Positions 1 to 5,975 of a DNA stretch of 11,199 nucleotides are shown here, in pieces (position 1 is the stretch's first letter; the number at the start of each line of letters is the position of its first letter). Position numbers and translations under genes: made by a program. The notes beneath the pieces are model-generated. The model was not told the origin of the DNA. It saw only the letters and a program-made list of their open reading frames with translations, and made no database searches. The DNA lies in contig CALFIA010000124.1 of NCBI GenBank assembly GCA_937876275.1, positions 1-11,199 on the forward strand. The letters are read 5' to 3'. Source of the DNA: an uncultured Actinomycetes bacterium. Lineage in GTDB: Bacteria > Actinomycetota > Actinomycetes > S36-B12.

Positions 1-100
1 GAAGGGGTATCGGCTCATTTGAGCCGAGGTGGTGGGAACACGGCTCATTAGAGCCGAAGGGGTGGGAACACGGCTCATTTGAGCCGAAGGGGTGGGGAAG
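1..100. repeat. 30-bp tandem repeat, three units, each with a palindrome
   Basis: Three head-to-tail 30-bp units lie at 11-40, 41-70 and 71-100. Bases 1-10 look like the end of a further, shortened unit, so the array probably continues off the left edge. Each unit has a palindrome (TCGGCTCATTTGAGCCGA in the first, at 10-27) followed by a G-rich linker ending in GGTGGGAACA. In the middle unit the palindrome centre is ATTA instead of ATTT, but the six-base stem CGGCTC/GAGCCG is kept in all three. The array begins 18 bp after the stop codon of pilD, at the 3' end of the minus-strand pilus genes. It could act as repeated hairpins ending or protecting that transcript, as an array of protein-binding sites, or as a repeat family dispersed in the genome. 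The units abut without unique spacers, so it is not a CRISPR array. Confidence 0.9.
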
Positions 101-118
101 TCAGCGTGAGAAGGGCCT

Positions 119-922
119 CTAGAACCCCAGGGAATTGAGATAGGCATCGGAAATGACCCCACCGGCGACCACGCCGATGGCGAACCCCGCGATGAGGAAA
201 GGGCCGAAGGGGATCGCGGTGCCTGAACGGGCCCGTCGGGCGATGATCAGGCCGATCGCCACGACTCCCCCGATGAGCCAGCCGCTCATGAGGCCGACGA
301 CTGCTGATCCGATCCCGATCCAGCCGAGGATGAGTCCAAGGGCCGGCGCGAGCTTCACGTCGCCCATTCCCATGCCTCGGCCGCCGGAGAGGAACCAGAT
401 GCCTCCGATGGGAAGAAGCCAAATCAGCGCAGCCAGCAGCGCGGCCCCGACAGGCCAGTGTCCGCTCGCCAAGCCATCAATGGCGAGTCCGATTACTGCC
501 ACGGGGTACAGCAGGAACGTGAGTCGATCCGGCAGGCGCTTGTGATCGAGGTCGATAACGAAAAGTGCGACGAGGATTGACGACGAGACCAGGAACAACG
601 GAAGCAGGCCTAAGGCTTGGTGGGTGAACGCATAGGCCGCGAGCGCCGCCCAGATCAGTGCCGTCACGATTTCGACAATCGGGTACCGCGGCGAGATCGG
701 TACGGCACAGCTGCGGCACTTTCCGCGAAGTATGAGCCAGCTCAGTACCGGGATGTTGTCGCGATTGGCCAGTTCGGTCTGGCAGCTCGGACACTTCGAT
801 CTCGGTGAGATGACAGAGGCACCCTCGGGAACACGAGCTATCACCACGTTGAGGAAGGAGCCAACGGCAAGCCCCAGTAGGGCGAGCACGGCAACTACAA
901 CGATCTGCGCAGAGTCCATCAT
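119..922 (-). CDS. pilD: Type IV prepilin peptidase / N-methyltransferase PilD
   Basis: Membrane aspartyl protease that cuts the leader peptide from prepilins and methylates the new N-terminal phenylalanine. The 267-residue protein starts with a membrane segment ending in GSFLNVVIARVP, typical of the family. It has two CxxC pairs (C44/C47 and C69/C72) of the cytoplasmic zinc-binding methyltransferase domain. Two catalytic aspartate blocks follow: IDLDHKRLPD (residues 123-132) and GMGD (D188). Near the C-terminus is PFGPFLIAG. Several hydrophobic stretches fit a polytopic protein of normal length. I chose the ATG at 922 (919 is equally possible). The frame is open to 1003, but the extra residues are polar, unlike the family, and would overlap the upstream gene. 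No clear ribosome binding site precedes it, and the gap to the upstream gene is 16 nt, so translational coupling is likely. Its substrate is presumably the pilin at 4214-4645. Confidence 0.95.
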   Translation of the reverse strand: MMDSAQIVVVAVLALLGLAVGSFLNVVIARVPEGASVISPRSKCPSCQTELANRDNIPVLSWLILRGKCRSCAVPISPRYPIVEIVTALIWAALAAYAFTHQALGLLPLFLVSSSILVALFVIDLDHKRLPDRLTFLLYPVAVIGLAIDGLASGHWPVGAALLAALIWLLPIGGIWFLSGGRGMGMGDVKLAPALGLILGWIGIGSAVVGLMSGWLIGGVVAIGLIIARRARSGTAIPFGPFLIAGFAIGVVAGGVISDAYLNSLGF

Positions 923-938
923 CAGTAATTGTGGTCGA

Positions 939-1694
939 TCACTGGGAAATTGAGGCGAAGTCCTCGGGCACGTGCGATCCGGCGACTGATTTCCGTCCCG
1001 CAATTGCCACAGCTCCGCCGGCGATGAGTGCCGCAGTAATCACGATTGCCTCGGCGCGGGTGAAACCGCAGGCGCCTGCAATTTCGTCGACAGTGTTGAT
1101 GCCGTCCACGGCCCTTATGAACGCTGATACCTCCGACGAAACAGTGCAAATCTCTGCGGTCGCATCCAGCTGACGAAGTACCGTTTCGCGCGTCGTGGAG
1201 CCTGGAGCAACACCGTTCCAGATGCGCTGCGATCGTTCCTCACGTAGATCGACAGCTGAGATGAGATCGTCGACAGAGGTGGGAAGGGTGCACAGCTGGT
1301 CGGTGGTCTCATTCTCGTCGACCTGCACCTTCGACTTCGGAAGCGAGAGCGCTGCCCCGAGTCCGGCGAGGAGATACTCCGCATGGAATGCAGCGAGGCT
1401 GTCGACCGGCAGCCAGTCGCGATTGATGGCGAAGCGTCCGACTTCATGATCACGTTGCGACTGGTCAACGCTCGCACTGAGTTCGCGCATTCGAGAGTCG
1501 TCCAGGATCCCGGCCGCGATCATCCGGTTGGTGAGATGAGGTGTGAAGTCCTCTACCTGGACTGAGTACACGCCACCTTCATACATGTAAATGGCTGCGC
1601 TCGTGCCTGTTGTCGGATCCGTGGCCACGAGCCGACCAGTCCAGCCCTTCTTGGACTCCGATCTCATGACCTTGGCCAACTGTGCGTTTTCCAT
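939..1694 (-). CDS. DUF4388 (PATAN-like) domain protein, probable pilus regulator
   Basis: Soluble 251-residue protein with no signal peptide or membrane segment. Residues 18-50 (GWTGRLVATDP..., then AIYMYEGGVYSVQVEDF) resemble the beta-rich start of DUF4388 domains. Residues 54-122 have the usual following helices (NRMIAAGILDDSRM, then EVGRFAINRDWLP and a small hydrophobic segment). Residues 168-234 look like the small helical or winged-helix module that often ends such proteins (AFIRAVDGINTVDEIAGACG). Proteins of this family are linked to gliding, polarity and surface signalling in other bacteria; a regulatory role here is my inference from pilus-operon context. The ATG at 1694 lies 7 nt after the stop of the preceding gene and has no ribosome binding site, but TCCGATAA ends 7 nt before it (see the separate entry). 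The family call is by eye. Confidence 0.6.
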   Translation of the reverse strand: MENAQLAKVMRSESKKGWTGRLVATDPTTGTSAAIYMYEGGVYSVQVEDFTPHLTNRMIAAGILDDSRMRELSASVDQSQRDHEVGRFAINRDWLPVDSLAAFHAEYLLAGLGAALSLPKSKVQVDENETTDQLCTLPTSVDDLISAVDLREERSQRIWNGVAPGSTTRETVLRQLDATAEICTVSSEVSAFIRAVDGINTVDEIAGACGFTRAEAIVITAALIAGGAVAIAGRKSVAGSHVPEDFASISQ

Positions 1695-1701
1695 GGGTTA
1701 T

Positions 1702-1709
1702 TTATCGGA
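1702..1709 (-). promoter_or_regulatory. Possible internal -10-like element before the DUF4388-like gene
   Basis: On the minus strand TCCGATAA ends exactly 7 nt before the ATG at 1694. The element GCCGATAA has the same 7-nt distance to the pilM start. There is no ribosome binding site, which would fit a leaderless transcript. However, these bases also encode the last codons and the TAA stop of the upstream gene, and I see no -35 element, so coincidence is quite possible. Confidence 0.25.
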
Positions 1710-2454
1710 TGAGATCGTCAGGGAGGGCCACTTCATGTACCGGACATCTGGGAGCACCAGCGTGATCGACCGTTCCCACCATGAAGCCTGGCGTTCCGGT
1801 GCAACCCGTCTTGCGCTCGTCACGGTAAATGCGAGCGATGCCGGAGTAAGTGTCGAGGTGCACAACCTTGGCGGCGCGGCTGGCCGCCTCGGATCTGTTG
1901 ACCACCGACGTCACGTGCTCGGGGGTGATTTCCAGGATCTGATCGCCGTCGCGCAACCGCCATTTGTAGTGCTCGAGGCTGAGATCGCCTTGGACCTGCT
2001 GCGTGCCACCACCGGGCAACAGCACTGTCACGATGCAACGGGTGCCCAAGAGTGGGGATGTATCGAGATTCTCGCCGGTTGCGAGGGTGAACCTGTTCGC
2101 CAGGCTCCCGCAGAATCGGCCGTAGCCCAACCGCACGTCGTAGCACTTGCCCACATGCTCGCGAATAAGTGAATCCGCATCATCGAAACTCGAAGCCATG
2201 CCCTCGATGAGTACGCGGGGCATATCTTGATGAGTGCGCATCAGGTCAGCGAGTTCCCATGAGTACGAACGGATGGTGCGGTGCCCATTACACCCGCCCG
2301 AATCTGAGCCTTGGACCTCAGAACCAGTGACCTTGGCAATGAAGTGATCGGTGAGCCAGGTCCACATCAAGATCCCCGGCGCGTCGGAGTAGATCCAGGG
2401 AACCGGCTCGAGCGCTTCAGCAGTCACGGTGCGCCTGCTTTCTGTGGCCGTCAC
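1702..2454 (-). CDS. Hypothetical protein with six cysteines, pilus locus
   Basis: I do not recognise this 250-residue protein. It has no signal peptide or convincing membrane segment, so it is probably cytoplasmic. Cysteines lie at residues 55, 104, 115, 140, 218 and 237. The last is in a CPVH motif, and with C218 and H240 it could form a metal site, but the spacing matches no zinc finger I know. Residues 138-185 (TRCIVTVLLPGGG, later WRLRDGDQILEI) read as a small all-beta segment, possibly SH3- or Sm-like; this is weak. The start is a GTG overlapping the TGA of the upstream gene by 4 nt (GTGA), and an AGGA lies 5 nt before it, so translation is probably coupled. Position between a sigma-like and a DUF4388-like gene suggests the same accessory module. 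Confidence 0.75.
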   Translation of the reverse strand: MTATESRRTVTAEALEPVPWIYSDAPGILMWTWLTDHFIAKVTGSEVQGSDSGGCNGHRTIRSYSWELADLMRTHQDMPRVLIEGMASSFDDADSLIREHVGKCYDVRLGYGRFCGSLANRFTLATGENLDTSPLLGTRCIVTVLLPGGGTQQVQGDLSLEHYKWRLRDGDQILEITPEHVTSVVNRSEAASRAAKVVHLDTYSGIARIYRDERKTGCTGTPGFMVGTVDHAGAPRCPVHEVALPDDLIR

Positions 2455-3254
2455 AGGATTCCTGCTGCACCGACCTGCGCAATAACCCGCTGCACCACTG
2501 TCGCGGCCGTCTTCGGAAGCACGCCGAGTTCCGCGGCAAGTTCTTGACGACTCATCTCACCCCAGAAAGACAGGTACACCGCAGCAAGCGCCATGGGGTC
2601 AGCAGGTGAGGATCCTCGAGTGGCGGTAGGTGACATCACCGAGTCGATAATCGCCTTCGTGAGCATGGCATCAGCCTGGAAGCTCGTGCCATCGAGAGAG
2701 ACATCGACGTCATCAGCGGCATCGACGCCTTCAGAGTCTTCGCCCATGCTTCCGGAGATGAGTGAGTCGTAGTTACGCATTCCGCTCACCTCAGCGACTG
2801 CGCACTCGCGCTTGCGCAGATCGCTCACCGTGGTCTTCATGCGCTCGGCAAGCTCGAACTCTGTCGGTCGACGATGCAAGGTGGCCATTGAGTCGTCGAT
2901 TGCCTGGTTGAGATGCATGTGATCGTCGATGAGCGTGCGCCCCCAGGCGGCACGGGCGGCGTCTTGCGGCCACTTGCGCAACTTGCCGAGCATGAATGAT
3001 GCAAAATTCAGAGTTCCGTTTCGACCGACCCGATCACTGTCGAAGCGATCAGCATGATCGGAGATAAAGAGGTACATCATCGACCGAGTGTCATCGTCAT
3101 CGATCAGCTCGAGATCGGCGACCAGCTTGCGACGGATCGCATACGTGCGCGGGTATAGCCAATCGGTTGTCACAAGAAGGAGTTGACCGAGAAGATCGCT
3201 CGGAATGGAATCGATATCGCGGAAGGGAACTGCGGATTCAACTCGCATGTTCAT
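2451..3254 (-). CDS. Divergent sigma-70-like protein (WhiG/FliA-type), pilus locus
   Basis: Of 267 residues, the middle resembles sigma region 2 into region 3. HADRFDSDR (67-75), NFASFMLGKLRKWPQDAARAAW (83-104, shown here only by its aromatic and basic pattern) and MATLHRRPTEFELAERM (123-139) follow the order of rDRFDP..F.tYA..RIRGA..DelR..dW and L.R.PTe.EvA..m in WhiG/FliA proteins. An acidic linker (171-188) leads to a C-terminal helix-turn-helix (MSRQELAAELGVLPKTAATV, 234-253) like region 4.2. The -10-contacting part of region 2 is degenerate, so it may be a true alternative sigma, a sigma-derived adaptor, or an unrelated HTH protein. The start is uncertain: ATG 3254 has GAGG only 2 nt away, whereas ATG 3248 has it at 8 nt. 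The open frame continues upstream to an in-frame TAA at 3318-3320. It overlaps the next gene by 4 nt. Confidence 0.55.
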   Translation of the reverse strand: MNMRVESAVPFRDIDSIPSDLLGQLLLVTTDWLYPRTYAIRRKLVADLELIDDDDTRSMMYLFISDHADRFDSDRVGRNGTLNFASFMLGKLRKWPQDAARAAWGRTLIDDHMHLNQAIDDSMATLHRRPTEFELAERMKTTVSDLRKRECAVAEVSGMRNYDSLISGSMGEDSEGVDAADDVDVSLDGTSFQADAMLTKAIIDSVMSPTATRGSSPADPMALAAVYLSFWGEMSRQELAAELGVLPKTAATVVQRVIAQVGAAGIL

Positions 3255-3320
3255 GACCTCGACACCATGCGCCTCGCACCACTGACGAATGAGCTCGCGC
3301 GCTTCTTGACCTTTGCCTTA
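3255..3320 (-). other. Coding-like gap with in-frame TAA between two ORFs
   Basis: The stop codon of the 97-residue ORF (TAA at 3320-3318) and the start at 3254 are in the same frame. The 21 codons between contain no further stop and no ATG, GTG or TTG, yet read like protein: KGQEARELIRQWCEAHGVEV, an amphipathic helix leading into a strand that continues smoothly into the sigma-like ORF. Other junctions from the hairpin to pilD are 1, -4, 7 and 16 nt, so a 63-nt gap stands out. The two ORFs may be one gene of about 387 codons broken by a nonsense change or a sequence error, or joined by readthrough. Two separate genes with a chance open gap are also possible. Confidence 0.5.
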
Positions 3321-3611
3321 TTCAACCCAGACCCGACTCTGCCCGTCACTCCAGGCTCGCGTGTACGCCACAAAGGGGAGTTCGGAGATCAGGGTCACCA
3401 GACTCATCGGCTCGGCGGTACTCCAGTGGATGCGATCGCACACCATGGCGGGAGCCATCGCCAGAATGTCTCGTTCCGTCAGATCACCGACCACCATGTC
3501 GGGAATACGCCGACCGATGCGGTGAGTGGACGTGACAATCGAGTCATCAACGAGTTCGGGTGAATCAGAGACATCGAAATCGTGATCGACCCCGAGCGTT
3601 GTCGAGGACAT
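3318..3611 (-). CDS. Small hypothetical protein, possibly N-terminal part of the sigma-like gene
   Basis: A 97-residue ORF I do not recognise. It has an acidic N-terminus (VDHDFDVSDSPELVDDS) followed by a helical stretch (LTERDILAMAPAMV) and two likely beta-strands (LPFVAYTRAW and SRVWVE) ending abruptly at the stop. No signal peptide or membrane segment is visible. I start it at the ATG at 3611, one base after the TGA of the upstream gene; the frame is open to 3683, but that part overlaps the upstream coding sequence. The C-terminal strand runs straight into an in-frame helix-coding stretch after the stop, so this may be the first part of a longer, interrupted protein. Its neighbours suggest a pilus accessory or regulatory role, without direct evidence. 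Confidence 0.6.
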   Translation of the reverse strand: MSSTTLGVDHDFDVSDSPELVDDSIVTSTHRIGRRIPDMVVGDLTERDILAMAPAMVCDRIHWSTAEPMSLVTLISELPFVAYTRAWSDGQSRVWVE

Positions 3612-3612
3612 G

Positions 3613-4023
3613 TCAGGCCTGCCCGGCCAGCACGCACATGGCACGAGCGAGGGTCTCGGGTTGCTCATCGACACGTGAGCCAATCAGGGCGTCAACTGAA
3701 TCAGGATCGGGCAGTGCAGTGAAAGCAGGGTCATAAGGAGCGAGGCATTCGATGAGTCGGGCGACGATCCCGACAGCCAGACGTGCCGCCGGTGCACCAC
3801 TCGTGATGTCAGTGGTCGTGCCCACGGTGATGGCCAAGGTGACGACTACGCGATTTCCCTCGGCGCCCACGCCCACGATCCGGATGGGGGCTTCCTGGGC
3901 GGAGCCGATCACGTGCGCGATGGCGGCTGCTGCTGCCGGGGCGCAGGCCGGCGTGGGGGCAACCCTCAGGCCCACCTCCACGACCCGCTGAAGACCAGCG
4001 GTGCCCTCTACCCATTCGCGCAT
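3613..4023 (-). CDS. Hypothetical protein downstream of pilA
   Basis: A 136-residue protein of unknown family. It alternates strand and helix (RVVEVGLRV, an alanine-rich helix at 27-40, IRIVGVGAEGNRVVVTLAI, then ARLAVGIVARLIECL), which would suit a small alpha/beta, perhaps ferredoxin-like, fold. It has no signal peptide or transmembrane segment. I chose the ATG at 4023 because GGAG lies 5 nt before it. The frame is open to a GTG at 4122 (169 residues), but that extra stretch is AT-rich, has a poor ribosome binding site and looks more like a promoter or leader region. The gene follows the pilA hairpin and ends one base before the next ORF, so it probably begins the downstream part of the operon. 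Confidence 0.7.
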   Translation of the reverse strand: MREWVEGTAGLQRVVEVGLRVAPTPACAPAAAAAIAHVIGSAQEAPIRIVGVGAEGNRVVVTLAITVGTTTDITSGAPAARLAVGIVARLIECLAPYDPAFTALPDPDSVDALIGSRVDEQPETLARAMCVLAGQA

Positions 4024-4153
4024 GACTGCTCCAGAATCCCGTTCTGCCTGCTGTGCCTCCGTTGGACGTAGGTGGGTATCGGAACGGTTCCCGTGTGCAG
4101 TAGACCAATTTTCTAAAATCACGTCCCCAGTTACCGTGACATCAGAATTTGTA

Positions 4154-4202
4154 CGTACACACAGAACGGCCCGGGCAAGGCCCGGGCCGTTCTGTGTGTA
4201 CG
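4154..4202 (-). terminator. Perfect 23-bp hairpin after pilA
   Basis: Bases 4154-4176 and 4180-4202 are exact reverse complements with a 3-nt loop (4177-4179). The stem has a GC-only core (GGCCCGGGC). It begins 11 nt after the pilA stop codon. On the minus strand it is followed by TACAAATTCTGAT rather than a run of T, so it is not a classical intrinsic terminator. It could be a T-less actinobacterial terminator, a partial terminator setting pilA expression above the downstream genes, or a 3' structure protecting pilA mRNA. Confidence 0.75.
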
Positions 4203-4213
4203 AGGCGCCCTGC

Positions 4214-4645
4214 TTAGTTCAGGGTCAGGCCCGTAGTGCAGCTGGTGACGGGGGTCGCGGTCGACGAGAGACCGCCGGCGCCCGAGTCGTAGGTGTACGA
4301 CTGCAGCGACTCCGTGTTGCAGCCCGTGATCGTGTAGGCCGAGGCACCATTCATGGTGACACGCACGCCGTTGCCCGGCGAGAGCTTCAGCGAGATCGGC
4401 AGGCTGGTCAGGTCAGTTGCCGTGGTGGGGTACGCATTGTTCTGCGTGTAGTAGGTCTCCATTTGCTTGGCGGTGGTGTCGATGTCCGACTTCACGCCTG
4501 CATCACGTGCGCTATTGCGCTGGTTGAGGAAGACCGGGATGGCAATTGCGGCGAGAATGCCGATGATTGCCACGACGACCAGAAGTTCGATGAGGGTGAA
4601 CCCGGCGTCGCGCTTCTCCTTGAGTTCCTGGAAGCGAACCAACAT
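4214..4645 (-). CDS. pilA: Type IV major prepilin PilA
   Basis: Structural subunit of the pilus. The 143-residue precursor has a short charged leader (MLVRFQELKEKRDAG) cut by PilD between G15 and F16. The mature N-terminus begins FTLIE, with the conserved glutamate at mature position 5 (E20), then a hydrophobic helix (LLVVVAIIGILAAIAIPVFL) that anchors the subunit and packs the filament core. The helix continues as an amphipathic stretch (NSARDAGVKSDIDTTAKQME). The small globular part is rich in Thr and Ser and has two cysteines, C109 and C136, placed to form a C-terminal disulfide loop as in many pilins. It has the best ribosome binding site in the window, AGGAG 6 nt before the ATG. With the 112-nt leader and the long 3' hairpin this suggests separate, strong expression. 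Length and motif make the call secure. Confidence 0.96.
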   Translation of the reverse strand: MLVRFQELKEKRDAGFTLIELLVVVAIIGILAAIAIPVFLNQRNSARDAGVKSDIDTTAKQMETYYTQNNAYPTTATDLTSLPISLKLSPGNGVRVTMNGASAYTITGCNTESLQSYTYDSGAGGLSSTATPVTSCTTGLTLN

Positions 4646-4757
4646 TGTGTTCTCCTGTAACTAGGACCCCGGTGGGGTGCACCCTCAGTGCGGGGGTTGC
4701 ACTGTGTGTTTCGGATGGATTCGGGTTTCGTGACCTTTCGATCAAACCTTTTTTCCG
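4646..4757 (-). promoter_or_regulatory. pilA leader with ribosome binding site and two small hairpins
   Basis: The 112 nt between pilC and pilA is the longest gap among the minus-strand genes outside the hairpin region. It contains AGGAG ending 6 nt before the ATG. Two short inverted repeats lie upstream: CAGTGC/GCACTG at 4686-4691 and 4699-4704, and ACCCC/GGGGT at 4666-4670 and 4674-4678. CCGAAACAC (minus strand, 4714-4706) also occurs in the pilT2 start region. A dedicated pilA promoter is likely by analogy with other pilin genes, but I see no convincing -35/-10 pair. Confidence 0.45.
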
Positions 4758-5975
4758 CTACTTGACGAGATCGAAGATCTTGAAGATCGGCAGGTAGAGG
4801 GCGACGATCATTCCGCCCACGAGTGACCCCAACACCACGATCATGATCGGCTCGATAAGCGCCATCAGCTGCTCGGTCGTGGCAGTGACTTCCTGGTCGT
4901 AGAACTCCGCGATCTTCTTCAGCATGGAGTCGAGGGCGCCGGTGTCTTCGCCCACGGAGATCATCTGCACGACCATCTCAGGGAATACTTCATGCTCCGA
5001 CAGGGGTGCAGCCATTCCTGCGCCCTGCCGCACGCTTTCCTTCACTGAGTTGACTGCCCGCGCAATGATCACATTGCCAGACGTGTCACCCACGATGTCG
5101 AGTGCCGTGAGCACGGGAACACCGGCTGCGAGAAGCGTCGAGAAGTTACGGGTGAAACGTGAGAGAGCTATCTTCTGAAAGAGATTTCCGAAAACCGGTA
5201 ACCGGAACTTCAACGGATCGATGATGTTGCGCACCTTGAGATCAGTCTTGTGATTGCGATACCAGATCACGGCGAAGATCACTGCTGCGAGCACAGGAAC
5301 CGAGAAAATCGGATTCTTGATGAGATTCGACAGATTCACCAGGAACCTCGTCGGTGCCGGTAGTTCACCGCCCAGTTGCGTAAACATCGAGTCGAAAACC
5401 GGCACGACGAAAATCAGCATGCCTATGACGATCACGATCGCGATAACACCCACCGCAATGGGATACGTGAGAGCTGCCTTAATCTTTCCGCGAAGCAGAA
5501 CGTCAGCCTCGAACGCCGCAGCGATCTCGAGCATCGTGGTGTCGAGGAACCCACCGACCTCGCCTGCTCGGATCATGCTCACCATCAGCGGAGGAAATTC
5601 CTTGTGCCTCGCCATGGAAATGGAGAGCGAGTCACCGCGTTCTACATCCGAGGTGATTGATCGCAGGAGATCCTGAAGAGCCGGATTGGTCGACTGATCA
5701 CTCAGGATGCGCAGGCAGCGCAGAATCGGGAGGCCCGAGGAAAGCATCGTGGCAAACTGGCGCGAGAAGATCGCGAGATCCTTGAGCTTGACCCTCGGCT
5801 TGGTGAGCTGAATGGAGCGGTTCAGTCCCTTGTTCGTGACCTCGACCGCGATCGGGGTCATGCCCGTGGCCCGCACACGTGCGATCGCGTCGGCTTCGCT
5901 CGTAGCAGTGATCTTCGACTCGATGAGGCGCCCTGTGCGCGCACGGGACTTTACGAGGTACTCAGTCTGAGACAT
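4758..5975 (-). CDS. pilC: Type IV pilus inner-membrane platform protein PilC
   Basis: Member of the PilC/GspF family, the membrane platform on which PilB and PilT act to add or remove pilin. The 405 residues match the usual length. Two homologous T2SSF domains are visible: one from about residue 70 (FSRQFATMLSSGLPILRCL) to 193 and one from about 273 (FTRNFSTLLAAGVPVLTAL) to 395. Each contains the typical M(I/V).(V/A)GE..G motif (MIRAGEVGG at 134 and MISVGEDTG at 338). Three membrane segments lie at about 171-193, 222-239 and 373-396. The ATG at 5975 overlaps the end of pilT by 14 nt, the longest gene overlap in the locus, and no strong ribosome binding site is visible, so expression is probably coupled to pilT. 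Confidence 0.96.
   Translation of the reverse strand: MSQTEYLVKSRARTGRLIESKITATSEADAIARVRATGMTPIAVEVTNKGLNRSIQLTKPRVKLKDLAIFSRQFATMLSSGLPILRCLRILSDQSTNPALQDLLRSITSDVERGDSLSISMARHKEFPPLMVSMIRAGEVGGFLDTTMLEIAAAFEADVLLRGKIKAALTYPIAVGVIAIVIVIGMLIFVVPVFDSMFTQLGGELPAPTRFLVNLSNLIKNPIFSVPVLAAVIFAVIWYRNHKTDLKVRNIIDPLKFRLPVFGNLFQKIALSRFTRNFSTLLAAGVPVLTALDIVGDTSGNVIIARAVNSVKESVRQGAGMAAPLSEHEVFPEMVVQMISVGEDTGALDSMLKKIAEFYDQEVTATTEQLMALIEPIMIVVLGSLVGGMIVALYLPIFKIFDLVK

Noticed and set aside
1..100. CRISPR array
   Set aside because: Units are contiguous 30-bp direct repeats with nearly identical linkers, no unique spacers and no cas genes.
1..117. Minus-strand open frame through the repeats giving a 10-residue peptide repeat (SRVPTPSALM-like)
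   Set aside because: A 30-bp repeat without stops gives an open frame automatically; it has no ribosome binding site and overlaps the end of pilD. The DNA palindrome is the better explanation.
1591..2172. Plus-strand ORF of 193 codons
   Set aside because: Antisense to two minus-strand genes that have coupled starts and better protein-like composition.
4024..4122. Longer start (GTG 4122) for the hypothetical gene after pilA
   Set aside because: The added codons are AT-rich and lack a properly spaced ribosome binding site, whereas ATG 4023 has GGAG at 5 nt. It is not fully excluded.
4001..4660. Plus-strand ORF of 219 codons opposite pilA
   Set aside because: It runs through the hairpin and antisense to the secure prepilin gene; its residue composition is that of a reverse-frame shadow.
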